Positions 16,850-24,529 of a stretch of 64,000 nucleotides of DNA are shown here, piece after piece. The position numbers and the translations under genes are program-made. Under the pieces are notes generated by a model. It was not told where the DNA came from. It was given only the letters and a program-made list of their open reading frames with translations, and ran no database searches. This DNA comes from an uncultured bacterium. Lineage in GTDB: Bacteria > Hydrogenedentota > Hydrogenedentia > Hydrogenedentales > CAILVY01. The stretch lies in the NCBI GenBank assembly GCA_937951485.1, contig CALEDJ010000045.1, positions 62,001 to 126,000 of the forward strand. The letters are read 5' to 3'. How positions within the stretch are numbered: the first letter of the stretch is position 1; every line of letters begins with the position of its first letter.

Positions 16850-17645
16850 GGGCGGGGGCGCCATGATCGGATGCGGCGCGGCGCGGGCCGATGATGGGGC
16901 TGAACCACTCGACGAATTGTTCCATCGCCTGAAGGGACACGGCGAAAAGGTCCGTGCCGTGGGCCGCGCCGGGGTAACTGCGCCACTCGCAATATCCTTC
17001 CGATGCCGCTTTCAATGCCGCGGCCGATTGCGCGGCATAGGCGTCGCCTTCCGCCGCCATCAGAAGCACGGGCCGCTCCTGCAGCGCGACCATGGCGTCT
17101 GCGGTCTTCACGCCGTGGTAGTCGAGTCCGGGCGAGATGGCGGCGACGGCCTGCATGGCGGGGTCCTGCATGGCATAGCGCAGGGCGAGATTCGCGCCGA
17201 TGCTTTCGCCGGCAATGGCAAGGTTGTTCGGGTCTGCGCCCGCGCGGGTCAAGGCGTCCTTGGCCCCTGCGGCGTCCAGGAGGGCGCGCTGCCAGTCCTG
17301 ATCGCTGAAATGCCGAAAACTGAGACTGGCGTCACCGGCGCTTCGACTGCGGCCATGGCCGCGCAGGTCAATTGCGATTGCCATGTAGCCTTCCGCGCAG
17401 AGGCGCTCGGCCATGGGCTTCCAGGAATGGCGGTCGGCCCCCGCGCGATGCAACAGGATAACGGCGGGGGGATTGACGGCGGCAGGCCGGTACAAGGTGG
17501 CGTGAATGGTCACCCCGTCGCTGGTTGAAAAGGAAAGGTCTTCGCGCGCGGCGCGCCCCGTCGGCGCGCCTGCGCCGCAGCCCGACACGCAACACGCCAG
17601 CAGGCACCCCCATGCTATCCATCCACTGCGCCGCATATGCGCCAT
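16836..17645 (-). CDS. Lipoprotein alpha/beta hydrolase
   Basis: About 269 residues if started at 17645; ATG at 17636 is equally possible, and neither has a clear ribosome site. The leader ends with a lipobox (LLACCVSGC), so the enzyme should be tethered to the membrane by a lipid. The core is a dienelactone-hydrolase/BAAT-like fold: VILLHRAGADRHSWKPM, IDLRGHGRS, nucleophile motif IAGESIGANLALRYA, and acid/His region MAAEGDAYAAQ ... PGAAHGTDLF. Substrate unknown. It lies 58 bases downstream of the SCP2 gene on the same strand, with a terminator between them. Confidence 0.8.
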   Translation of the reverse strand: MAHMRRSGWIAWGCLLACCVSGCGAGAPTGRAAREDLSFSTSDGVTIHATLYRPAAVNPPAVILLHRAGADRHSWKPMAERLCAEGYMAIAIDLRGHGRSRSAGDASLSFRHFSDQDWQRALLDAAGAKDALTRAGADPNNLAIAGESIGANLALRYAMQDPAMQAVAAISPGLDYHGVKTADAMVALQERPVLLMAAEGDAYAAQSAAALKAASEGYCEWRSYPGAAHGTDLFAVSLQAMEQFVEWFSPIIGPRRAASDHGAPALTTP

Positions 17646-17649
17646 TGCC

Positions 17650-17690
17650 GCCAGAAAGAGAAAGGAGGGGCAGCCTTGCGGCGCCCCTCC
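17650..17690 (-). terminator. Rho-independent terminator after SCP2 gene
   Basis: On the minus strand GGAGGGGC (17690-17683) pairs with GCCCCTCC (17671-17664), followed by the T-rich run TTTCTCTTTCT. It lies 13 bases after the SCP2 stop codon and just upstream of the lipoprotein gene, which therefore probably has its own promoter. Confidence 0.7.
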
Positions 17691-17703
17691 CGGATAAGCC
17701 GAA

Positions 17704-18027
17704 TCAGCCGAGCGCAAAGACGCTCTGCAGTTTCATCGCAAGCGTCATGTCGCCCTGAATCTTCAGTTTGCCGGTCAAGAACGCCGTCTGGCCGTTCAGT
17801 TTCCCCGCGATCAGGTCCAGAAAATCCGCCGCCTTCATCGTCAGCACGATGCTGGGATTCTCCGCCGTCCCCTGCGCCACCGAAAGTTCGCCGTCCGCGA
17901 CCTTCACGTTCCATTCGCCGCCGCCTTCTTCGGTGATGTTGAATTGATAGACGGCATTCATTCCGGCGATCTTGCTCTTGTCCACCTTTGCCGCAACCTG
18001 ATCAAAAAACTCCGCTACTGTTGCCAT
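17704..18027 (-). CDS. SCP2 sterol-binding domain protein
   Basis: A 107-residue single-domain protein. The pattern AEFFDQVAAKVD ... VYQFNITEEGGGEWNVKVADGE ... PSIVLTMKAADFLDLIAGKLNGQTAFLTGKLKIQGDM (read in segments) is the SCP2 fold, which binds a lipid or sterol-like ligand in a hydrophobic tunnel. It is cytosolic with no signal peptide. The start at 18027 (MATVAEFF) has GAGGAGGG nine bases upstream; a longer frame to 18093 is not supported. A terminator follows. The ligand is unknown. Confidence 0.92.
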   Translation of the reverse strand: MATVAEFFDQVAAKVDKSKIAGMNAVYQFNITEEGGGEWNVKVADGELSVAQGTAENPSIVLTMKAADFLDLIAGKLNGQTAFLTGKLKIQGDMTLAMKLQSVFALG

Positions 18028-18277
18028 GATGCATGTCCCTCCTCGTTCCTGATAAGAACTTGAACCTTCTCCATTGTCTCCGCTGCGTATCATGTCCTGC
18101 GCGGACCACGCCCCATCCCGTCGCGCCGCCCGCTCATCGGCGGCGCAACCTTCCGCGCCGCCCGACAGCGTCCATTACCATAACACATGGGCGGGGCGCT
18201 GTCAAAGCCGCTGCCCGCCGGCGCGGTGCCGCCCGCGCTGCGCGGGCGATTGCGCCGGCGCTGAATGAAAATCGGGG

Positions 18278-19180
18278 TTATTGCTGGGCCGCGGCGGCGA
18301 TTTCCCGGGCGAACTTTTCAAAATTTGTGACACATTCCGCCAAGTCGGGCAGCGAGTTTTCCCAATTGTGTTCGTACTCGGCGGAAAAGACGCCCTTGAA
18401 GCCCTGGCGGTGGATCTCTTCGAGCAGCGCCTTCACGTTGGCCTTGCCCGTACCCCACGGCACATCATGGGCGCGCGGGTCCATATCGTTCAGGTCCTTG
18501 AAATGGAAGGAAATGATGCGCCCCTCCAGTTTCTTGATGGCTTCCAGCGGGTCGATGCCGGAACGCATCCAGTGGCCGGTATCGGCGCAGGCGCCCAGGC
18601 GTTTGCTGCGGCCTTCGACCACCTCCAGCACGCGGTCGGGATTCCAATAAACGGAAGGCTTGGGGTGGTTGTGGATGGCTACGTTGATTTCATACTCGTC
18701 GGCCAATTTCTCGATCAGATCGAACGCCGCTTTGGGGGGTTCGGAACAGATCGTCTCGATGCCCATCGCCTTGGCGAACTCAAAAACCTTGCGCGCCTCC
18801 TCCTCGTTGTTCGGCAGGCCGACCACGCCGTAGTTGACCAGTTTCACGTTGGCCGAGGCGAGTTTGTCGAGCACGGTCTTCTGCAGTTCGGCGGGCATGT
18901 TGTGGTCGAATTTCACGTCCTCCGGCATGTCGGGGCTGAGCCGCTGGCCGGGATAGGCTTCGATCCAATTCAGGCCGAGCGAAGCGGTTTTTTCCACCGC
19001 CTCATAAAACGTGAAGCGGTTGAAGGTGTAGGCCTGGCAGCCCAAACGCCAACCCAAGGCCTCGGCGGTCGGAGCGCCCTCGGCGACCTTATCCTGCGCG
19101 GCCGCCTGGCCGTCCGGGCAAAAGGCCGCCCCCGCCCCAAGAAGCATGGCAATCATGGCAATCGTGGTCATCCTTTTCAT
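18278..19180 (-). CDS. Secreted sugar phosphate isomerase/epimerase-like TIM barrel
   Basis: A 300-residue protein with a Sec signal peptide (residues 1-28, MKRMTTIAMIAMLLGAGAAF then a Gly/Ala-rich cleavage region). The barrel opens with LGCQAYTFNRFTFYEAVEKT and contains the family metal motifs: VAIHNHPKPSVYW, GACADTGHWMRSG and ISFHFKDLNDMD, with GVFSAEYEHNWENS at the end. Conserved Glu/His/Asp suggest an intact metal site. The likely substrate is a sugar or polyol taken up into the periplasm. The start at 19180 follows AGGAAAGGA; the frame extends to 19600 without coding character. Monocistronic. Confidence 0.85.
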   Translation of the reverse strand: MKRMTTIAMIAMLLGAGAAFCPDGQAAAQDKVAEGAPTAEALGWRLGCQAYTFNRFTFYEAVEKTASLGLNWIEAYPGQRLSPDMPEDVKFDHNMPAELQKTVLDKLASANVKLVNYGVVGLPNNEEEARKVFEFAKAMGIETICSEPPKAAFDLIEKLADEYEINVAIHNHPKPSVYWNPDRVLEVVEGRSKRLGACADTGHWMRSGIDPLEAIKKLEGRIISFHFKDLNDMDPRAHDVPWGTGKANVKALLEEIHRQGFKGVFSAEYEHNWENSLPDLAECVTNFEKFAREIAAAAQQ

Positions 19181-19273
19181 GGGTAGTCCTTTCCTGATGC
19201 GCGTTTTCATCATCCATCCGAGGGCGATGCGGCGTAGCCCCGCTCCTCCCGCCGGAAATCCCTTTTTCCTGTG

Positions 19274-19304
19274 GCCGCCGCGCCCATGCGGCGGCTTTCC
19301 TTTT
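19274..19304 (+). terminator. Orphan hairpin with T-rich tail
   Basis: GCCGCCGC (19274-19281), a six-base loop and GCGGCGGC (19288-19295) followed by TTTCCTTTT. It has the form of a Rho-independent terminator reading rightwards, but no plus-strand gene ends nearby. It lies about 94 bases upstream of a minus-strand gene. Confidence 0.5.
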
Positions 19305-19412
19305 AATCCCTGGGTTGTCCGCAAGGTTGCCTTTGGCGCGTCGCGCCGAAGGCGGACAAAGCGCCTTTCATGTTCCCATATTCCCAGGGTGCGGCGCAAA
19401 CCGCCGGGGAAC

Positions 19413-19464
19413 CGGCAAGATGCCGCATCTGCGTTGACGAAAAAGTGGATGCGGCATCTTGCCG
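19413..19464. repeat. Perfect 17-base inverted repeat
   Basis: CGGCAAGATGCCGCATC (19413-19429) and its exact reverse complement (19448-19464) flank an 18-base spacer. The arm is itself part palindromic. The region 19181-19622 holds no credible gene; it consists of this and other palindromes. Confidence 0.85.
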
Positions 19465-19670
19465 TATTCTTTGCGTGCGGACTTGGGGAGGCACGCGGAC
19501 CGATATGGACGAACATGGACAGGGCGCCGAGGCTGATGCCAACGTTCCGTGCCGATGCCCCGCTTGAAAGCCTTTGGAAGGGGTCGTATACTGCCGTCAA
19601 TCAAGCCGCAACAGAAGGATGGGTAACATTTCAGCCGACTGGTGTAACCTTTCGAATCAACACACATAAC

Positions 19671-19770
19671 GAGACATTTGCGAAATGGACTGTTTTCGAT
19701 CATAAGAACACGAAATATCCTGGTTTTTGGCCGGGACTCAGGTCCCTGACACCTGTTTTGCAAATGCCTC
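19671..19770 (+). repeat. 100-base dispersed element, copy 1
   Basis: Starts GAGACATTTGCGAAATGG and ends TTTTGCAAATGCCTC, so the ends are imperfect inverted repeats. The core CATAAGAACACGAAATATC (19701-19719) is identical in the copy at 51344-51441. Related copies are at 30113-30211 and, cut by the window edge, 63983-64000. Confidence 0.8.
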
Positions 19771-19845
19771 ATGACATTTTCTTTTCGTCATTGCGAGCGG
19801 TGAGGCGCACTGCGCCGCTGAGCGAAGCATTGTGGGGCGCACTGT

Positions 19846-19888
19846 GTATCCGGATTGCCGCCCTGCGCTTCACTGCGACCGCGATGAC
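19846..19888 (-). repeat. TCATTGCGAGCG-type dispersed repeat
   Basis: On the minus strand this 43-base sequence matches 38472-38514 with only a few changes (GTCATYGCG at one end, GCGGCAATCYGGATAC at the other). A degenerate opposite-facing half copy starts at 19786, so the pair can fold into a hairpin. Repeats of this type are common between genes in many uncultured bacteria. Confidence 0.75.
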
Positions 19889-19945
19889 GGCGTTATGCGT
19901 AGTGGTTAGTTCAGTCGGCTGAAATGTTACAAATATGGAGGTACC

Positions 19946-20938
19946 ATGCGCGCATTGGTGACGGGCGGGGCGGGGTTTATCGGGTCGCATTTGTGCGAGG
20001 CGCTGGTGGCGCGGGGCGACACCGTGTCTGTGCTGGACGACCTGAGCACGGGGCGCTTTGAGAACATCGAGCATATTCCCGGCATCGAGTGTGTCATTGA
20101 TTCCACGATGAACCAGGAGATCGTGCGCGACATGGTGCGCGCCGTGGATGTCGTTTATCATCTGGGCGCGACGGTCGGCGTGCAACTCGTGGTGAATGAC
20201 CCCATCCACACCATTGTCAACAACATCTGGGGCACTGAAATCGTTTTGGAGGAAACCTGCCGCTACCGGCGCAAACTCCTGATCACCTCGACCAGCGAGG
20301 TCTATGGCAAAGGCTCCCGGGAGGTCTTTCAGGAAGACGACGACCGGGTCATCGGCCCGACGAACCGGCACCGCTGGTGCTATGCCGCCTCCAAGGCGAT
20401 TGACGAGTTTCTCGCCTTTGCCTACTGGCGTGAAAAGCGGCATCCGGTCGTCATCGCGCGGCTCTTCAACACCGTCGGCCCGCGCCAGACCGGCCGATAC
20501 GGCATGGTCATTCCGACCTTTGTCACCCAGGCGCTCCGCAATGAGCCGCTGACCGTTTTCGGCGACGGCAAGCAGTCGCGATGCTTCACCTACGTCGGCG
20601 ACGTCGTGCCCGCGCTCATTCAATTGATGGACCGTTCCGAAGTCAACGGCAATGTGTACAATATCGGCAGCACAATGCGCGTCACCATCGAGGACCTGGC
20701 GCGGCGCATCATCGAACGCACCGGCAGCAGTTCCACCATCAAGTACATCCCCTACGAGGAGGTTTACGGCGAGGGCTACGAGGACATGCGCCACCGCGAA
20801 CCGTGCCTGAAGAGAATCCAGGCGGCCATCGGCTATGAACCCAAGACCTCCCTCGATGAAATCATAGACTCCGTCATTGCGGACATCCGCCCCCGTCTCC
20901 ACCGGCAAGCCATCGAAAACCGCCCGGCATATCCCTGA
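19946..20938 (+). CDS. NAD-dependent sugar-nucleotide epimerase/dehydratase
   Basis: A 330-residue extended short-chain dehydrogenase. The Rossmann motif TGGAGFIG is at residues 6-13, the TSTSEVYG segment supplies the catalytic Ser/Thr, and the Y-x3-K pair is Tyr146/Lys150 (CYAASK). VFGDGKQSRCFTYVGDVV and the C-terminal YEPKTSLDEII pattern fit UDP-sugar enzymes (UDP-glucuronate decarboxylase or UDP-glucose 4-epimerase-like); the exact reaction cannot be assigned. GGAG lies upstream of the ATG, directly after the end of the MITE-like element. It probably works with the downstream methyltransferase and glycosyltransferase in surface polysaccharide synthesis (inference). Confidence 0.9.
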   Translation: MRALVTGGAGFIGSHLCEALVARGDTVSVLDDLSTGRFENIEHIPGIECVIDSTMNQEIVRDMVRAVDVVYHLGATVGVQLVVNDPIHTIVNNIWGTEIVLEETCRYRRKLLITSTSEVYGKGSREVFQEDDDRVIGPTNRHRWCYAASKAIDEFLAFAYWREKRHPVVIARLFNTVGPRQTGRYGMVIPTFVTQALRNEPLTVFGDGKQSRCFTYVGDVVPALIQLMDRSEVNGNVYNIGSTMRVTIEDLARRIIERTGSSSTIKYIPYEEVYGEGYEDMRHREPCLKRIQAAIGYEPKTSLDEIIDSVIADIRPRLHRQAIENRPAYP

Positions 20939-20954
20939 CTGGAAATCAAGAATG

Positions 20955-21320
20955 GGTACCACTTCAGCGCAATGGGCCAAACTGTCGGGTCATGCCATAT
21001 GGCCTTTTACATCCCCCGGCGCTTCGCGCCACCCCCTTCAAAGGGGGATTCATAGATACGCAGGGTGTATGTATGTTCTGTCACGATCTTTGTGCCACCG
21101 CCTTCCAAGGGGGACTCTCAGGGCGGCTTTGTGCAACGTCGCATCTCTTAAGAGCACTCTTTTCCATGGGCATACAGGTCCTCTTTGGATATGGCAATTA
21201 AATCCCCCTTTGAAGGGGGTGGCGCGAAGCGCCGGGGGATGTTGTATATATAAACGCTCCCAAGCATCTTGTGCCTGTTTCCTGACACATGGAACGGCAT
21301 CATGATTTTCCGAATAAACG
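20955..21320. repeat. Composite repeat with perfect 42-base inverted repeat
   Basis: Fills the 419-base gap between the epimerase and methyltransferase genes. Arms at 21009-21050 and 21201-21242 are perfect reverse complements over 42 bases, each containing GGCGCTTCGCGCC and a CCCCCTTCAAAGGGGG palindrome. The left flank (GGTACCACTTCAGCGCAATGG, written as GGTACCACTT and CAGCGCAATGG, then ATATGGCCTTTTACATC) recurs at 24590-24662 and 60491-60573. The right flank (CATCTTGTGCCTGTTTCC ... CATCATGA) resembles 24530-24575. Confidence 0.8.
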
Positions 21321-21357
21321 ACGAAAAACTGCGCCATTCAATTAAAGAGTTAAAAAA

Positions 21358-21945
21358 ATGGGAATCCTGAGTGGGCGCATCCGACGTCAACGCATGATGA
21401 TGGCGGCGCCGTATATCCGGGGGGCGGTGCTGGACTTGGGCTGCGGCGAAGCGGCCATGCTGGAACTTTTCGGCGACCGCATGGAATCCTACACCGGCGT
21501 CGAGCAGGCGCCGGGGCGCGCCCGCAAACTCGCCAAACGCCATCCCGGCCACGTGTTTGTGCACCGCGACCTGGACGACGACCCGTTGGGCTTCGAAGCG
21601 CAATTCGATGTGGCGCTGCTGATCGCCGTGATCGAGCATGTGTACAACCAGAAGCATCTGTTCCGCGAAGTGGTGCACGCGCTTAAGCCCGATGGACGCA
21701 TCGTCATCACCACGCCCACCCCGTTCGGCAATGACGTGGCGCACTGGATCGGCGCGCGGCTCGGTCTCTTCTCGCCCGGCGCGGCGGACGACCACGTGGT
21801 GATTTACAACCGCAGACGCTTCGAGATTCTGGCGCGGGATTTCGGACTGGAACTGGAACGGTACCAGCGGTTCCAGTGCGGCTGCAACCAACTGGCCGTG
21901 CTCCGGCGCAAAGCGCCGGACCCGCCACGGGATGCGCGGCCATGA
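21358..21945 (+). CDS. SAM-dependent methyltransferase (class I)
   Basis: A 195-residue methyltransferase. Motif I GAVLDLGCGEA (about residues 21-31) binds S-adenosylmethionine, followed by YTGVEQAPGRARKLA, DVALLIAVIEHVYNQ (acidic motif II region) and ALKPDGRIVITTPTP (motif III). DHVVIYNRRRFEILARDFGLELERY is typical of methyltransferases placed in polysaccharide clusters. The acceptor is unknown. A purine-rich stretch (AAAGAGTTAAAAAA) precedes the ATG. The stop overlaps the start of the glycosyltransferase as ATGA, so the two are translationally coupled. Confidence 0.9.
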   Translation: MGILSGRIRRQRMMMAAPYIRGAVLDLGCGEAAMLELFGDRMESYTGVEQAPGRARKLAKRHPGHVFVHRDLDDDPLGFEAQFDVALLIAVIEHVYNQKHLFREVVHALKPDGRIVITTPTPFGNDVAHWIGARLGLFSPGAADDHVVIYNRRRFEILARDFGLELERYQRFQCGCNQLAVLRRKAPDPPRDARP

Positions 21946-22802
21946 CCCCGCAGATCAGCGTGATCATCCCCTCGTACAATCCCGATGCGGCGCTGCTCGA
22001 TCGCCTGTACCGGTCGCTGCTGGCGCAGCGTTTCGCGGATTTTGAGGCGATCCTGGTGGATGACGGGTCCGACCGCGCCGATTATGCCGCCATCGCCGAC
22101 CCGCGTTTCCGAATCCTGCGCCAACCGCAGCATCGCGGCCCCGCCGCATGCCGCAACGCCGGCGCGGCGGCCGCGCAAAGTCCGTATCTCTTCTTCACCG
22201 ACACAGACTGCGAACTGCACCCCGACACCCTCGCCCATGCCGTCCGCGTCATCCCCGATGAGGATGCCGTCGCGGGCAACACGATCACGCGGGTGGAAAC
22301 GAGATTCGGGCGCGCCGTCGCGCTCCTGGGATTCCCCGGCGGCGGCATCCTCGGCTTTGACCGCGTGTGGCGCGTGGACCCCGACGGCCGCGCCTACAGT
22401 TTCAGCAGTTGCAACCTCGCCATCAAACGCGACGTCTTCGACGCGATGGGGGGCTTCGATGAGAGTTTCCCCGTCGCCGGCGGCGAAGATACTGTGCTGG
22501 CGCGGCGCATGGTCGAAGCGGGCCGCCGCATCCGCTATCTGCCCGAACAGATCGTGTGCCATGTGGAAAAGAGCCGCCTGCGCGACTTCATCCGCTGGCA
22601 GATCACGCGGGGGCGCGGCAATTACCACATCCGCCGGAAAGTGGGCCGCGTCGGCGGCTATCTGCGCCTGCGCGTGTGGACCTTCAAGAACAGTCTGCTG
22701 CGCGCCGGGCCGCGCTATGCTCCCGTCGTGATCGCGCTCATCGCGCTTTCCGTCCTGCTCCAGACCTGGGGCTATCGCCTGGAACGCAGACACGCAAAAT
22801 AA
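21942..22802 (+). CDS. Glycosyltransferase family 2
   Basis: A 286-residue GT-A fold glycosyltransferase. ISVIIPSYNPDA opens the nucleotide-sugar domain; ILVDDGSDRADY and FFTDTDCELHPD give the acidic motifs, the latter in the DXD position. GGFDESFPVAGGEDTVLARRM is the acceptor/catalytic region. The C-terminus carries one hydrophobic segment (APVVIALIALSVLLQ), suggesting membrane attachment. It overlaps the methyltransferase gene by four bases (ATGA). The end of the gene runs into a minus-strand remnant of a GntR regulator. Confidence 0.92.
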   Translation: MTPQISVIIPSYNPDAALLDRLYRSLLAQRFADFEAILVDDGSDRADYAAIADPRFRILRQPQHRGPAACRNAGAAAAQSPYLFFTDTDCELHPDTLAHAVRVIPDEDAVAGNTITRVETRFGRAVALLGFPGGGILGFDRVWRVDPDGRAYSFSSCNLAIKRDVFDAMGGFDESFPVAGGEDTVLARRMVEAGRRIRYLPEQIVCHVEKSRLRDFIRWQITRGRGNYHIRRKVGRVGGYLRLRVWTFKNSLLRAGPRYAPVVIALIALSVLLQTWGYRLERRHAK

Positions 22803-22923
22803 CCCGGACCGGCGGCAATGTGTCGTCCGCCTGAAGCCGCCGCGCGGCGACCGGGCACTTCACCTGCTCGACGATCTGCAGGCAGATGGGCTTGGGGCCG
22901 CCCGGATGGATGTGAATCTGCAT
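22738..22923 (-). pseudogene. Truncated GntR/YtrA-type regulator remnant
   Basis: The minus-strand frame from ATG 22923 reads MQIHIHPGGPKPICLQIVEQ then VKCPVAARRLQADDTLPPVR. This matches the N-terminus of YtrA-type GntR regulators (PIYLQIVEQVK..VA.GRL..GD.LPSVR) up to the start of the recognition region. Similarity stops at about 22800, and the frame then runs into the antisense of the glycosyltransferase gene and ends after 61 residues. Most of the DNA-binding domain and all of the effector domain are missing. A GntR-like palindrome survives 22 bases upstream of the start. A strain-specific deletion or recombination is likely. Confidence 0.65.
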
Positions 22924-22944
22924 GGCGCATCCAATCGCATTAAC

Positions 22945-22962
22945 GTATGAATATATTAATAC
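22945..22962. promoter_or_regulatory. Near-perfect palindrome, probable GntR operator
   Basis: GTATGAATATATTAATAC is an 18-base palindrome with one mismatched pair, in an AT-rich island (22940-22985). It lies upstream of the GntR remnant (minus strand) and 175 bases upstream of the aldolase gene (plus strand). YtrA-type GntR proteins bind such sites and repress their own genes; that function here is inference. Confidence 0.5.
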
Positions 22963-23136
22963 AATCAGATTTATATGGCAAGTACTTTTCTGCACGCGTG
23001 CCCAAGCGCCGTCGCGGGCGGCGGGTTTTATTGGAATGGGGGTGCGGCGTCGTGATAAACTACCGTCGCAGTTCGGGATCATTCGTTTTTCCCGAAATAT
23101 TCCCCCGCAGTCGGTATTTACAGGAGAAAGCGCACC

Positions 23137-24174
23137 ATGCCACTTGTACCCATGCGTCAGATATTGGATGAGGCCGCGAAGGGCGGCTATGGGGTTGGCG
23201 CATTCAACGTCAACAACATGGAACAGATTCAGGCGATCATGCAGGCCGCGAACGACACAAACAGCCCGGTGATCATCCAGGCGAGTCGCGGCGCGCTGAA
23301 ATACAGCAAGATGATCTACCTCAAGAAACTGATGGAGGCGGCGGTGGAGGAATATCCGCACATTCCCGTGGCGTTGCACCTGGATCACGGCAACAGCGTG
23401 GAAACCTGCAAGATGGCGATTGACCTGGGTTTCACGTCGGTGATGATGGACGGGTCGCTGGCGGAGGACGGCAAGACGCCCAACAGTTACGAGAAAAACG
23501 TGGAGGTGACGCGGGCGGTGGTGGAACTGGCGCATCCGCTTGGCGTGACGGTGGAGGGTGAGTTGGGCTGTCTGGGCGGCATCGAGGACGGCCACGGCGC
23601 AGGGCTTTCTGACGAAGCGGTGAAAGACCACCTTACCGACCCGGCGCAGGCGGAAGATTTCGTGAAACAGACAGGGGTGGACGCGCTGGCGGTCGCCATC
23701 GGCACGAGCCACGGCGCCTACAAGTCGGGCCGGAAAGACCCGAAAACCGGCGAAGTGCTTCCGCCGACGCTGGCCATGGACCGCATCCACGAAATCCACA
23801 AGCGCATGCCGCACTGCCACATGGTGATGCACGGCTCCAGTTCGGTCCCGCAGGAACTGGTGGACATCATCAACAAGTACGGCGGCAAAATGCCCGGCAC
23901 TTTCGGCATCCCGATCGAGCAGATTCAAGACGGCATCAAACACGGCGTGCGCAAAATCAACGTGGACACCGACAGCCGCCTGGCGATTACCGGGGCGATT
24001 CGCAAAGTCTTCGCGGAGCAACCGGAAAAATTCGATCCCCGCGACTACCTCAAGCCTGCGCGCGAGGCTGCCTATCAGGTGTATCTTGCGCGGATGAAAG
24101 CCTTCGGCCAGGCGGGCCACGCCGGCGACTACAAACCCATGACCCTGGACGAGATTAAAACAATCTACCGATGA
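23137..24174 (+). CDS. fba: Class II fructose-bisphosphate aldolase
   Basis: A 345-residue zinc-dependent aldolase that interconverts fructose 1,6-bisphosphate with dihydroxyacetone phosphate and glyceraldehyde 3-phosphate. Diagnostic segments are YGVGAFNVNNMEQIQAI, the metal/catalytic motif VALHLDHGNS, TSVMMDGSLAEDG, EGELGCLGG, GTSHGAYKSG and MVMHGSSSVPQEL, with the phosphate loop VRKINVDTDSRLA. AGGAG lies upstream of the ATG. It is intact and the length is normal for the family. It is followed by a strong terminator, so transcribed alone, and preceded by an AT-rich region holding a palindromic operator. Confidence 0.97.
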   Translation: MPLVPMRQILDEAAKGGYGVGAFNVNNMEQIQAIMQAANDTNSPVIIQASRGALKYSKMIYLKKLMEAAVEEYPHIPVALHLDHGNSVETCKMAIDLGFTSVMMDGSLAEDGKTPNSYEKNVEVTRAVVELAHPLGVTVEGELGCLGGIEDGHGAGLSDEAVKDHLTDPAQAEDFVKQTGVDALAVAIGTSHGAYKSGRKDPKTGEVLPPTLAMDRIHEIHKRMPHCHMVMHGSSSVPQELVDIINKYGGKMPGTFGIPIEQIQDGIKHGVRKINVDTDSRLAITGAIRKVFAEQPEKFDPRDYLKPAREAAYQVYLARMKAFGQAGHAGDYKPMTLDEIKTIYR

Positions 24175-24198
24175 CCTGTTGAGACGGCATTCTGTGCG

Positions 24199-24238
24199 CG
24201 CCGCCCATCGGCAATGCGTTGCGGTGGGCGGCGTTTTC
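24199..24238 (+). terminator. Rho-independent terminator after fba
   Basis: A long GC-rich stem (24199-24214 with 24219-24233, one bulge) closed by a four-base loop TGCG, followed by TTTTCTGTT. Confidence 0.85.
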
Positions 24239-24257
24239 TGTTAACGCCCCCGCTGTC

Positions 24258-24398
24258 TCACCGGCCCACAAGGTAGGAGATAAGGGCGATGATCGGCATC
24301 ATAACGGTCAGCACCAGGGTCAGAACCAGCGATCCGCCCCAGAGATAAAACACAAACTCGACGTTTTCCACTCCTTCATCCTCCGATGGTATGAACAT
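24258..24398 (-). CDS. Very small membrane protein
   Basis: A possible 46-residue protein starting MFIPSEDEGVENVEFVFYLW and ending with one long hydrophobic helix (GGSLVLTLVLTVMMPIIALI) and the tail SYLVGR. The acidic, then aromatic, then hydrophobic layout resembles genuine small membrane proteins. Ribosome-site support is weak (GCGAGG). The frame extends to 24467 without better support. It may converge on the fba terminator. I do not recognise it. Confidence 0.4.
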   Translation of the reverse strand: MFIPSEDEGVENVEFVFYLWGGSLVLTLVLTVMMPIIALISYLVGR

Positions 24399-24529
24399 GC
24401 CTCGCACGCAATCGGCGTCCATCGATATACAGCGAAATGCCCGATGACTTTCCGGCGGCCGTGCCATTATATCAGACGGGAAAAATGTGACGCATCAGTC
24501 GAATGCTGGAACGTGTTTTGGTTTGTTTC

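Larger units (their letters stand above)
19623..19930. mobile_element. 308-base MITE-like element with 18-base terminal inverted repeats
   Basis: GTAACATTTCAGCCGACT at 19623-19640 is an exact reverse complement of 19913-19930. There is no coding capacity for a transposase. Inside lie two other dispersed repeats: a 100-base element (19671-19770) and paired TCATTGCGAGCG-type repeats (19786-19888). A shorter element with similar ends is at 38430-38576. The right end is 15 bases from the start codon of the epimerase gene. Confidence 0.75.

Noticed and set aside
19146-19922. Plus-strand open frame of 258 codons before the epimerase
   Set aside because: It runs through palindromes and the MITE-like element, has no recognisable protein features and ends at the element boundary.
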